Notes under the pieces: generated by a model | Databases searched by the model: none | Seen by the model: the letters and a program-made list of their open reading frames with translations, nothing else | Told to the model about the DNA's origin: nothing | NCBI GenBank assembly: GCA_030602225.1 | Contig: JAUWAD010000006.1 | Coordinates: 1-44,045, forward strand | DNA: 44,045 nt | DNA from: Bacillota bacterium | GTDB taxonomy: Bacteria; Bacillota; Clostridia; Tissierellales; Tissierellaceae | Reading direction: 5' to 3' | Program-made: the position numbers and the translations under genes | Part shown: piece after piece, positions 9,213 through 17,053 of the stretch | Layout: each line of letters begins with the position of its first letter | Position numbering within the stretch: position 1 is the stretch's first letter

Positions 9213-10562
9213 ATGGATATTAAAGATAAGAGAATACTTATTTTTGGCCTTGGTTTAACTGGGATTTCAGCCCTAGGGGCTTTAAAGGCCTACTGGGGGG
9301 ATATTTCTGTCTATAATGACAGTTCCAAGGAAGATATAGAATCTAAACTAATTGAGAACAATATAACAGGTATTCAGATCCTTAGTGACTTTAATAATAT
9401 TGAAAATATAGATTTAATAATTAAAAGTCCCGGAATTATGCCCTCTCATCCATTGATAAAAAGGGCTGAAGAATTGGGCATACCCATAATCAGTGATATT
9501 GAACTGGCTTATTGCCTGAGGGGTGATAATCTCTTTTATGGAATTACAGGAACCAATGGGAAGACAACATCCACAGTATTAGCAGGTAATATTTTCAGAA
9601 GATGGAATCCAAATACCCATATAGGTGGGAATGTTGGTGTTGGAGTTTTAGGAGAAATAAGCAATATATCAGAGGATGATATTTTTCTTCTGGAACTAAG
9701 TAGCTTTCAGTTGGAACATACTGTTACCTTTAAACCAAAGGTTGCCCTTATATTAAACATCACACCAGATCACATTGATTGGCATGGCAGTATGAAGAGT
9801 TACATGAACTCGAAGTTTAAGATTTTTAGAAATCAGAATAGGAATGATTATCTAGTACTTAATTATGATGATGTAAATCTTAGAGCTTTGAAGGGTAAGA
9901 CAAACTCCAATGAGATTTTCTTTAGTCAAAAGGAAATTCTAGATAGGGGAATCTACTTAAAAGGTAATAGCATCTACTATAATGATAAAGAAGAGAAGAA
10001 GATATTAGATATAAATGAAATCAAGATACCAGGAAAACACAATATTGAAAATATAATGGGAGTCGTAGGACTATCCATAGCAGCTGGTGTTCCCGTGGAA
10101 TTAATTAGAGATGAGATCGTGAAATTTAAAGGTGTTGAACATAGAATAGAATATGTGAAGACCATAAAAGGAGTTAAGTATTACAATGATTCCAAGGGAA
10201 CCAACATGGAGTCAACCATTAAAGCCATAGAGGCACTAGATGGACCGTTGATACTTATAGCTGGGGGATATGACAAGGGATCAACCTTTGATGAGTTGAT
10301 TATGGAATTTAAAAATAAAGGAAAAAAATTAATAGTATTTGGTGCCACAAAGGACAGATTCGTGGATGCTGCTAAAAGAAATGGATTTGAAAACTTATTT
10401 TTAGTCCATGATCTTAAGGAGGCAGTGGAATTAAGCCATAGAATGGCAATAGAGGATGATACAGTACTTCTTTCCCCAGCATGTGCAAGTTGGGATATGT
10501 ATAAGAACTTTGAAGAAAGAGGAAATCATTTTAAGGAATTGGTGACAAGACTAACGGAGTGA
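9213..10562 (+). CDS. murD: UDP-N-acetylmuramoyl-L-alanine--D-glutamate ligase
   Basis: Cytosolic ATP-dependent ligase that adds D-glutamate to UDP-MurNAc-L-Ala in peptidoglycan precursor synthesis. From the chosen start the 449 residues show an N-terminal Rossmann-like UDP-binding region (ILIFGLGLTG), the Mur ligase P-loop GTNGKT at 113-118, the central NITPDHIDWHGS block and YYNDSKGTN in the C-terminal half. The ATG at 9213 is preferred because GTGATT (9204-9209) matches anti-SD pairing at the spacing seen for neighbours. An in-frame ATG at 9198, overlapping the mraY stop in TAATG, is a credible alternative and would add five residues. Confidence 0.95.
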   Translation: MDIKDKRILIFGLGLTGISALGALKAYWGDISVYNDSSKEDIESKLIENNITGIQILSDFNNIENIDLIIKSPGIMPSHPLIKRAEELGIPIISDIELAYCLRGDNLFYGITGTNGKTTSTVLAGNIFRRWNPNTHIGGNVGVGVLGEISNISEDDIFLLELSSFQLEHTVTFKPKVALILNITPDHIDWHGSMKSYMNSKFKIFRNQNRNDYLVLNYDDVNLRALKGKTNSNEIFFSQKEILDRGIYLKGNSIYYNDKEEKKILDINEIKIPGKHNIENIMGVVGLSIAAGVPVELIRDEIVKFKGVEHRIEYVKTIKGVKYYNDSKGTNMESTIKAIEALDGPLILIAGGYDKGSTFDELIMEFKNKGKKLIVFGATKDRFVDAAKRNGFENLFLVHDLKEAVELSHRMAIEDDTVLLSPACASWDMYKNFEERGNHFKELVTRLTE

Positions 10563-10566
10563 TCTT

Positions 10567-11715
10567 ATGAAGGCAAGGAAGAAGACAAAAAAGAATGAAC
10601 CTGACTTTCTAATACTAATTACAACAACTGCTCTTGTTTTTTTAGGAATTATAATGGTATATTCGGCCAGCTGGCCAGAGGGAACAGTTAGATTCGAAAA
10701 CGGGGCTTACTTTGCTACCAGACATATTTTCTGGGCTATAGTTGGTTTTATTGGTATGATGGTTATGATGAATATAGACTATACCATTTGGAAGAGATTT
10801 TCACCATATATATACATTCTTGCCATAGTACTGGGATTGTTGATCTGGTCTCCTATGGGGATGGAGCTTAAAGGGGCAAGAAGATGGCTGAATTTCGGAT
10901 TTACAACATTTATGCCTTCTGATGCGATTAAGCTTGGAAGTATAATATTCTTTGCAAGCTTTTTGGCAAATAAGAAGGATAGGGTAAGAAACTTCTTCCA
11001 TGGAGCTATTCCTGCATTCTTCTATATGGGATTATCTGCTGTACTTATATATCTTCAGAAGGATCTTGGAACCACAATAGTTATGGCTGGTACAATGGGT
11101 GCGATGTTTTTTGTGGCAGGAATGCATCTATCATTAATTGCGGTATTCGGTTCCCTTGGTTACATTTTCTTCAAGTATGCAATCAGTTCTGAGGGTAATG
11201 AGTACAGAATGGCGAGAGTGCTCATGTTTAGAGATCCATTTCAGGATAGACTGGGTGATGGATGGCAGCTTGTCCAATCTCTATATGCTCTAGGGTCTGG
11301 AGGAATTCTTGGAGTTGGTCTAGGTCAAAGTAGACAGAAGTTTTTCTACATACCAGAATCATACAATGATTTCATTTTCTCTATAATTGGGGAGGAACTG
11401 GGACTTGTTGGTGCGGTGTTTATCTTGTTACTATATACAATTCTAATTTACAGAGGTGTTATTACTGCCATAAATGCTAAGGACCTATTTGGATGCTATT
11501 TAGCCAGTGGTATAACTGCCCTTATTGCTATCCAGTCCTTTGTAAATATTGCCGTCGTTACATCAAGTATTCCTGCAACTGGAATAACACTACCACTGAT
11601 TAGCTTTGGTGGTACATCATTGGTATTTGTAATGGCAGGAATAGGGATACTTCTGAATATTTCTCGGTATTCAATTAAAAAGGATCGGAGTGTTATAGAT
11701 GAAGGTAATAATTAG
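10567..11715 (+). CDS. ftsW: FtsW/SpoVE-type lipid II polymerase (SEDS family)
   Basis: A SEDS-family glycosyltransferase that polymerises lipid II together with a class B PBP, here most likely the FtsI/SpoVD protein encoded upstream. The 382 residues have about ten membrane segments and the signatures GARRWLNFG, GDGWQLVQSLYALGSGG and PESYNDFIFSIIGEELG, which includes the conserved aspartate, plus ISFGGTSL near the C terminus. The usual QPSE motif reads MPSD here (at 10909-10923). Vegetative FtsW and sporulation SpoVE cannot be told apart from sequence alone. It begins 4 nt after murD and its last 17 nt overlap murG. Confidence 0.92.
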   Translation: MKARKKTKKNEPDFLILITTTALVFLGIIMVYSASWPEGTVRFENGAYFATRHIFWAIVGFIGMMVMMNIDYTIWKRFSPYIYILAIVLGLLIWSPMGMELKGARRWLNFGFTTFMPSDAIKLGSIIFFASFLANKKDRVRNFFHGAIPAFFYMGLSAVLIYLQKDLGTTIVMAGTMGAMFFVAGMHLSLIAVFGSLGYIFFKYAISSEGNEYRMARVLMFRDPFQDRLGDGWQLVQSLYALGSGGILGVGLGQSRQKFFYIPESYNDFIFSIIGEELGLVGAVFILLLYTILIYRGVITAINAKDLFGCYLASGITALIAIQSFVNIAVVTSSIPATGITLPLISFGGTSLVFVMAGIGILLNISRYSIKKDRSVIDEGNN

Positions 11716-12802
11716 TGGTGGAGGAACTGGGGGACATATTTATCCTGCAATATCCATAGCTGAAGAAATCAAAAAGAATAATAAGGATGTTGAAATCCTA
11801 TATATAGGTACCAAGGGAAGTATGGAGGAGGAGCTGGTTTCAAAGACGGATTATCAATTTAGGACCATACGGGTAAAGGGAATGCCAAGAAGATTGAACA
11901 AGAAATCTCTAATAGCCCTTAGGGAATTGATGGTAGGATTATCCCAGTCAAAGAAAATACTCAAGGAATTTAATCCTGATGTGGTAATAGGAACAGGTGG
12001 ATATGTTTCTGGACCCATAGTATATGCTGCTTCAAGACTTAACATACCCACTGTTATTCATGAACAAAATGCATTTCCAGGGATTACAAACAAGATTCTA
12101 TCAAGATTTGTTGATAGGGTACTAATAACCTTTGAGGATTCAAGAAAATACTTTAAAAACCAAGACAGGGTAGTATTAACTGGGAATCCCATAAGAAGTG
12201 AAATCCTCACTGTAAATAAGGAAGAAGCCTATGGGGCGTTAAAAATAAAAAAAGATAGACCATTTATAATTTCCTTTGGAGGAAGTGGAGGACAGAAAAG
12301 TCTTAATAGGGCAGTTCTAAAATCCATGGAAGAATTTTCCAATGAAAATTATCAATTACTCCATATTACAGGTAAGAAAAACTATGATTCCTTTATGGAG
12401 GAACTAAATAGTATGAATTTGAAATTAAATGAAGATATAAGAGTTGTTTCTTATTTTAACGAAATGCCCAAGGCTCTTAATATTGCAGACCTGGTTATAA
12501 CCAGTGGAGGAGCTATTACTCTAGCTGAGATTTCCTCAATTGGAGTGCCAGCAATACTTATACCAAAGGCATATACAACGGAAAATCATCAGGAATTCAA
12601 TGCCAGATCTTTTATGAATAAGAATGCAGCAACCATGATACTAGAAAAGGATCTAGATGATCTTAACTTATTTCTAGTGGTTAAGGATCTGGTGATGGAC
12701 AAGATGAGATTAAGTGAAATGAGAAGTAATTCCAGAACCTTGGGAAAGATCAACTCAAATGCATTGATATATAATGAGGTTGAAAAATTGATAAATAAAT
12801 AG
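11699..12802 (+). CDS. murG: UDP-N-acetylglucosamine--undecaprenyl-PP-MurNAc-pentapeptide transferase
   Basis: Peripheral membrane glycosyltransferase (GT28) that converts lipid I to lipid II. The 367 residues start with the glycine-rich acceptor-binding loop SGGGTGGHIYPAI, include the second G-loop GTGGYVSGP, and in the C-terminal half have SFGGSGGQKSLN and the donor-site segment TSGGAITLAEISSIGVPAILIP. The ATG at 11699 lies inside the end of the ftsW gene (17-nt overlap) with CGGAG at 11686-11690 as ribosome binding site, so translation is probably coupled. murB, which often follows murG in Bacillus, is not present; ftsQ comes next. Confidence 0.97.
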   Translation: MKVIISGGGTGGHIYPAISIAEEIKKNNKDVEILYIGTKGSMEEELVSKTDYQFRTIRVKGMPRRLNKKSLIALRELMVGLSQSKKILKEFNPDVVIGTGGYVSGPIVYAASRLNIPTVIHEQNAFPGITNKILSRFVDRVLITFEDSRKYFKNQDRVVLTGNPIRSEILTVNKEEAYGALKIKKDRPFIISFGGSGGQKSLNRAVLKSMEEFSNENYQLLHITGKKNYDSFMEELNSMNLKLNEDIRVVSYFNEMPKALNIADLVITSGGAITLAEISSIGVPAILIPKAYTTENHQEFNARSFMNKNAATMILEKDLDDLNLFLVVKDLVMDKMRLSEMRSNSRTLGKINSNALIYNEVEKLINK

Positions 12803-12812
12803 GTGTGATATT

Positions 12813-13562
12813 ATGAAGGAAACTCGTGTGGAGAGAAAGAGAAGAAAAAGAAGATTTATCATAAAGATTATTGTCTTCATGCTATTTATTGCTGCTTGTG
12901 TAGTCTTTAGTTTAAAATCAAGTTTCTTTCAAATCAATGAAATAAACATATTGGGGAATTACAAGCTTGAGACAGATGAAATTCTAAGAGCTTCTGGACT
13001 GAAGCTGGGGGATAATATCCTACTTGTTAGCAATAGGCAAGTAAGGAGCAATATCACCAATCTTCCCTATGCAAAAGACGTGGAAGTAAAGAGAAATTGG
13101 CCCAAGGGAATTGATATATCCGTAACTGAAAGACAACCCTATATCCAGTTTGAGAATGGATATAGCTTTGCAATGGTCGATAATGAAGGAATATTTCTTG
13201 AAAACTCAATTACAAAGATCAGGGATATTCCATTGATTAGAAATATATCATGGCCTAAGCTTAAGTTTGGAGCATCAGTACTGGAAAATGAAGAGACAAT
13301 TGTATTTAGCGACTTCTTCAATAGCAAGGAAATTGAGGATATTACGAGAAAATTCAGTGTCATACTCTCAGAAGAGGATAATAATATTAAAATTGACTTA
13401 ATAAATGGAGTGCTAGTTGAATTCGGACCATTGGATAATGTAAAATATAAATTGAGAATGTTAAATGAGATCATCCTAGATATTGAAAAAAAGAATATAC
13501 CGACGCGAATGATAATTATGAATAAAGGAGAACACCCTATTGTTGTAAGAGATGATAGGTAG
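12813..13562 (+). CDS. ftsQ: Cell division protein FtsQ/DivIB
   Basis: A 249-residue bitopic division protein. A short, very basic cytoplasmic segment (residues 4-18) precedes one transmembrane helix (about 15-33), then a POTRA domain starting at FFQINEINILGNYKLETDEI (about 38-107), and the beta domain. In other Firmicutes DivIB binds FtsL and DivIC in the septal complex. Position between murG and ftsZ supports the call. GGTGTGAT immediately upstream supports ATG 12813. The 3' end abuts the first DUF881 gene. Confidence 0.9.
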   Translation: MKETRVERKRRKRRFIIKIIVFMLFIAACVVFSLKSSFFQINEINILGNYKLETDEILRASGLKLGDNILLVSNRQVRSNITNLPYAKDVEVKRNWPKGIDISVTERQPYIQFENGYSFAMVDNEGIFLENSITKIRDIPLIRNISWPKLKFGASVLENEETIVFSDFFNSKEIEDITRKFSVILSEEDNNIKIDLINGVLVEFGPLDNVKYKLRMLNEIILDIEKKNIPTRMIIMNKGEHPIVVRDDR

Positions 13563-13572
13563 GGGGGATAAT

Positions 13573-14301
13573 ATGAAAATTAGAGTAGAATATATAGCTC
13601 TGTTTTTAGTTTCTCTTATTCTTGGTTTAATTTTATCAATTCAGTTTAGAACGATCAACAAGACCGTGGGAGAAGGAGCACTTCCCACCCAGAGAGCCCA
13701 GGAGTTGGCAGTTGATCTTAGAAAGGCTCAGGCTGAAAAAGAAGCACAGCTAAAACTAATCGAAGAACTGGAATTAAAAATAGATCAGTACGAAAAAAGT
13801 GGAATAGAAAACGATACGTATGCGGAAAATCTTTATAAGGATGCCATGAAGTATAGAATGCTTGCAGGGTATTCAGATGTTGCAGGTCCAGGGATAATCC
13901 TTGAGATAATTGATCCTCCCGTGGATATTCAATATGGAGAAGGTTTTACCATAATAGATGAGCTTGACCTTATATTGCAGGTTGTTAGTATTCTTAATGC
14001 AGCTGATGCTGAAGCCATAAGCATAAATGATCAAAGATATACTTCCTTTACTGAAATAGTAAGGGCTGGGAATCATATAGAAATTAATGGACTATCAACC
14101 AGTTCTCCTATTGTAATCAGGGCTATTGGTAATCCAGATACTCTTGAATCTGCACTGAGTATAAAATGGGGTATCGTATGGCAGCTTAGAAATTACGATT
14201 ATGTTGTGCATTTAACACAGGATAAGAATGTTGTAATACCAAGATACAGAAGAGTCAAAGACTTTATTTACGCCAGTCCGGTTGAAGAAACAGTTAATTA
14301 G
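13573..14301 (+). CDS. DUF881 family membrane protein (YlxW/YlxX-like), copy 1
   Basis: A 242-residue protein with one N-terminal transmembrane helix (about residues 4-24), a coiled-coil stretch rich in Glu, Lys and Ala (about 36-70), and the DUF881 domain with VAGPGIILEIIDPP, INAADAEAISINDQRY-like and ITINGLSTSSPIVIRAIGNP-like blocks. Function is unknown; homologues lie between divIB and ftsZ in B. subtilis (ylxW, ylxX), suggesting a division-related role. The start is taken at 13573, because GGGGGGAT (13562-13569) is the ribosome binding site; an in-frame ATG at 13552 inside ftsQ lacks one. A second member follows 11 nt later. Confidence 0.88.
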   Translation: MKIRVEYIALFLVSLILGLILSIQFRTINKTVGEGALPTQRAQELAVDLRKAQAEKEAQLKLIEELELKIDQYEKSGIENDTYAENLYKDAMKYRMLAGYSDVAGPGIILEIIDPPVDIQYGEGFTIIDELDLILQVVSILNAADAEAISINDQRYTSFTEIVRAGNHIEINGLSTSSPIVIRAIGNPDTLESALSIKWGIVWQLRNYDYVVHLTQDKNVVIPRYRRVKDFIYASPVEETVN

Positions 14302-14312
14302 GGGGGATATAT

Positions 14313-15038
14313 ATGAAATTAACCACTCCTAGATTAATGATCATCATAGGAAGTATTCTAATTGGCATTATGATATCTAACCAGATGAAGCTGAATTTGG
14401 AGACCATTACTCCAGTGACTATAAAATCAATTATTGATTCCAAAAATGAATTGGATTCAATCAAGAGAGAAATACTTAATCTGGAAAAGACAATTGAGGC
14501 TAAATATAAGGAGTTGGAGCTACTTGAGAGTACTCAGACTGGAGAGGCAAGTATAGTGGACATTCTCAAGCAGGATGTTAGAAATAACAAGATTCAAGCC
14601 GGATATTCAGCTTTAAAGGGTCCGGGTATAGAAATAGTAATGTTTGATAATATAGATCTTGAGGAGTTATCATTTAACTTTTCTAATGATATAATACATG
14701 ATGTGGATATATTGAATATAATTAATGATCTAAGGATTGCTGGGGCAGAAGCCATCAGCATAAACGACCAAAGAGTAATGTCCAGTTCAGAGATAAAGTG
14801 TGGTGGTCCTATTATAAGGATAAATGGTGTAAGTATTGGGACACCATTTATAATAAAAGCCATAGGTGATCCCCAGATGCTAATGGCATCGATTAATGCA
14901 CCTGGAACATATGGACATACCCTTAGAACTGTATATGGAATTGGAATCAATCCATACTCCAGTGACAATATTGTAATACATGGATATCAGGGGATAATCC
15001 AATTTGATTATGCAAAACCTGTGGGAGAAGGTGGTTAA
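14313..15038 (+). CDS. DUF881 family membrane protein (YlxW/YlxX-like), copy 2
   Basis: A 241-residue paralogue of the preceding gene: N-terminal transmembrane helix (about residues 6-24), a coiled coil (about 42-72), then the DUF881 domain with the shared AGAEAISINDQRV and FIIKAIGDPQML segments. The two proteins are clearly related but diverged, so this is an old tandem pair and not a recent copy. GGGGGAT just before ATG 14313 supports the start. Its stop codon directly abuts the sbp start, so the DUF881-DUF881-sbp set is one operon segment as in B. subtilis. Biochemical function is not known. Confidence 0.88.
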   Translation: MKLTTPRLMIIIGSILIGIMISNQMKLNLETITPVTIKSIIDSKNELDSIKREILNLEKTIEAKYKELELLESTQTGEASIVDILKQDVRNNKIQAGYSALKGPGIEIVMFDNIDLEELSFNFSNDIIHDVDILNIINDLRIAGAEAISINDQRVMSSSEIKCGGPIIRINGVSIGTPFIIKAIGDPQMLMASINAPGTYGHTLRTVYGIGINPYSSDNIVIHGYQGIIQFDYAKPVGEGG

Positions 15039-15395
15039 ATGGGATATGCTTTAATAGGAATTTTAATAGGTGGTATTATAGGTTTTTTATTGCCTTATAC
15101 GTATAACACTGCATATACCTTGTATATTTCTGTTGCAATTCTTGCCAGTCTGGATTCAGTATTTGGAGGAATCAGGGCTAATCTGGAGGGTAAGTTTAAT
15201 ACAAAGATTTTTGTGACTGGTTTTTTTGGTAATGCATTACTGGCAGCTTTTTTAGCATATATTGGAGATAGACTTGGAGTACCTCTATACTACGCAGCAA
15301 TATTTACATTTGGAGGAAGGTTATTCGACAATTTCGCTCAAATTAGAAGAATTTGGCTAACAAAAGAAAGACCGGTTAAAACTACTAATAAGTAA
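15039..15395 (+). CDS. sbp: Small basic protein Sbp (DUF1290)
   Basis: A 118-residue hydrophobic membrane protein with about four predicted membrane segments and the typical ASLDSVFGGIRANLEGKF block in its middle, followed by a basic C-terminal tail. It matches the DUF1290/Sbp family found between divIB and ftsA-ftsZ in Bacillus. It starts immediately after the upstream stop (TAA then ATG). In B. subtilis ftsA follows, but here ftsZ is the next gene. Its molecular role is not established. Confidence 0.9.
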   Translation: MGYALIGILIGGIIGFLLPYTYNTAYTLYISVAILASLDSVFGGIRANLEGKFNTKIFVTGFFGNALLAAFLAYIGDRLGVPLYYAAIFTFGGRLFDNFAQIRRIWLTKERPVKTTNK

Positions 15396-15422
15396 TACCC
15401 AAAGATGATAGGAGGAATGGGA

Positions 15423-16526
15423 ATGTTTGATTTTGACGTAGATGTGGATCAATTTGCTAAAATTAAGGTTTTCGGAGTAGGCGGTGGCGGAAACAACGCA
15501 GTGAACAGAATGATTGAATGTGGAGTAAGGGGTATTGAGTTTATAGCTCTAAACACAGACAAGCAAGCTCTATACTCTTCAAGAGCAGAGCAGAAAGTTC
15601 AATTGGGAGAAAAAATTACCAAAGGTTTAGGGGCAGGAGCTAATCCTGAGATTGGTACAAAAGCTGCTGAGGAAAATAGAAATGATATTATGGAAAGTCT
15701 AAAAGGTGCAGATATGGTATTTATTACTGCAGGTATGGGTGGTGGGACCGGTACTGGTGCTGCTCCAATAATTGCAGAAATAGCCAAGGAGCTGGGAATA
15801 CTTACAGTTGGTGTTGTTACCAAGCCATTTACATTTGAAGGCAAGAGAAGATTACAACATGCTGAAAAGGGAATTGAAGAATTGAAAAGTAGAGTTGATA
15901 CTCTAGTCACCATTCCTAATGATAGATTATTACAAATTGCTGATAAGAAGACAACCATGGCCGATGCATTTATGATGGCAGATGAGGTATTAAAGCAGGG
16001 TATTCAGGGAATATCTGATTTGATATCTGTTCCAAACCTAATCAATTTGGACTTTGCAGATGTTAAGACCATAATGTTTGATAAGGGAATTGCCCATATG
16101 GGTATCGGAGTTGCTTCAGGGGATAATAGAGCTGCTGATGCTGCTAAGCAGGCCATCACTTCTCCATTATTGGAAACATCCATTGACGGAGCTAAATCTG
16201 TATTGTTAAACATTACAGGTGGTAAGGATCTGGGTATTTTTGAAGTGAATGAAGCAGCTGATATCATCAGACAGTCCGTGGATCCTGAGGCGAATATCAT
16301 ATTTGGTGCTGGAATTGATGAGATGATGAATGATGAAATAAAGATTACTGTCATTGCAACTGGCTTTGAGGAAGGATTAGTTAGAAACAAGACTACAATG
16401 ACTCAAAAGAGCGGTATATTTGGTGGAAGAAAAGATCAGGAAGTAATCGAGGAACCAAAGAAGAAGGAAGTTCAAATGGAAGACTTGGATATTCCTATAT
16501 TCCTTAGAAGAAGAGAGAAGAAATAA
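15423..16526 (+). CDS. ftsZ: Cell division protein FtsZ
   Basis: The tubulin-like GTPase that forms the Z ring. The 367 residues contain the GTP-binding loop [13 protein letters not shown] (18-30), the tubulin signature [10 protein letters not shown] (106-115) and the T7 catalytic loop N208-L-D210-FAD. The C-terminal conserved peptide [11 protein letters not shown], which binds partners such as FtsA, SepF or ZapA, lies after a short linker. Three in-frame ATGs occur (15405, 15417, 15423); the last is chosen because GGAGG at 15411-15415 is 7 nt upstream. ftsA is missing just upstream. A strong terminator follows. Confidence 0.98.
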   Translation: MFDFDVDVDQFAKIKVFGVGGGGNNAVNRMIECGVRGIEFIALNTDKQALYSSRAEQKVQLGEKITKGLGAGANPEIGTKAAEENRNDIMESLKGADMVFITAGMGGGTGTGAAPIIAEIAKELGILTVGVVTKPFTFEGKRRLQHAEKGIEELKSRVDTLVTIPNDRLLQIADKKTTMADAFMMADEVLKQGIQGISDLISVPNLINLDFADVKTIMFDKGIAHMGIGVASGDNRAADAAKQAITSPLLETSIDGAKSVLLNITGGKDLGIFEVNEAADIIRQSVDPEANIIFGAGIDEMMNDEIKITVIATGFEEGLVRNKTTMTQKSGIFGGRKDQEVIEEPKKKEVQMEDLDIPIFLRRREKK

Positions 16527-16532
16527 TACAAG

Positions 16533-16565
16533 ATAAAACGTATCTTTTTGATACGTTTTATTTTT
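16533..16565 (+). terminator. Rho-independent terminator after ftsZ
   Basis: A perfect 12-bp stem (16533-16544 with 16550-16561), a TTTTT loop and a following T-run. It closes the division cluster and separates ftsZ from nrdR. Confidence 0.9.
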
Positions 16566-16584
16566 AAGAAGGAGAGGGTTGTTT

Positions 16585-17043
16585 ATGAAGTGTCCTTATT
16601 GTGAATATCCTGAATCAAAGGTAGTTGACTCAAGACCAACAGATGAAGGCCAGGCCATCAGAAGAAGAAGAGAATGTATAAGCTGTGGAAAGAGATTCAC
16701 CACTTATGAGAAGATAGAGGAAATACCAACAATTGTAGTTAAGAAGGATGGTAATAGACAAAGCTATGACAGAAACAAGCTGATGAATGGGATAATAAAG
16801 GCTTGTGAGAAAAGGCCTGTATCCATGAGCACCATTGAGAAAATGGTTGATGATATTGAAAAGGTAATATCAAATTCACTGGATAATGAAATAACCTCAA
16901 CAGAAATCGGGGAAGAGATAATGAATAGACTAAAGGATGTGGATGAGGTTGCTTATGTAAGATTTGCATCCGTGTACAGACAGTTCAAGGATGTAAATTC
17001 CTTTATGGATGAACTTAAGAAAATCCTGGATGAAAGTAAGTAG
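16585..17043 (+). CDS. nrdR: Transcriptional repressor NrdR
   Basis: Repressor of ribonucleotide reductase genes that senses dNTP/ATP levels. The 152 residues have an N-terminal zinc ribbon (C3, C6, C31, C34) and an ATP-cone domain from about residue 45 to 135. The motif KCPYC...DSRPT...[18 protein letters not shown] is diagnostic. ATG 16585 is preferred over the in-frame TTG at 16579, because AAGGAGAGG (16569-16577) is correctly spaced. No ribonucleotide reductase gene is in the window, so it acts on distant targets. It ends 10 nt before the sigma-54 activator gene and may share its transcript. Confidence 0.96.
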   Translation: MKCPYCEYPESKVVDSRPTDEGQAIRRRRECISCGKRFTTYEKIEEIPTIVVKKDGNRQSYDRNKLMNGIIKACEKRPVSMSTIEKMVDDIEKVISNSLDNEITSTEIGEEIMNRLKDVDEVAYVRFASVYRQFKDVNSFMDELKKILDESK

Positions 17044-17053
17044 GAGATTTTAA

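Noticed and set aside
13573-15038. The two DUF881 genes as a recent duplication or assembly artefact
   Set aside because: Their nucleotide and protein sequences are clearly diverged apart from a few shared blocks, and a similar pair exists in B. subtilis, so this is an old tandem pair.
16004-16390. A 128-codon open frame on the - strand inside ftsZ
   Set aside because: Antisense shadow of a highly conserved gene, with no motif of its own.
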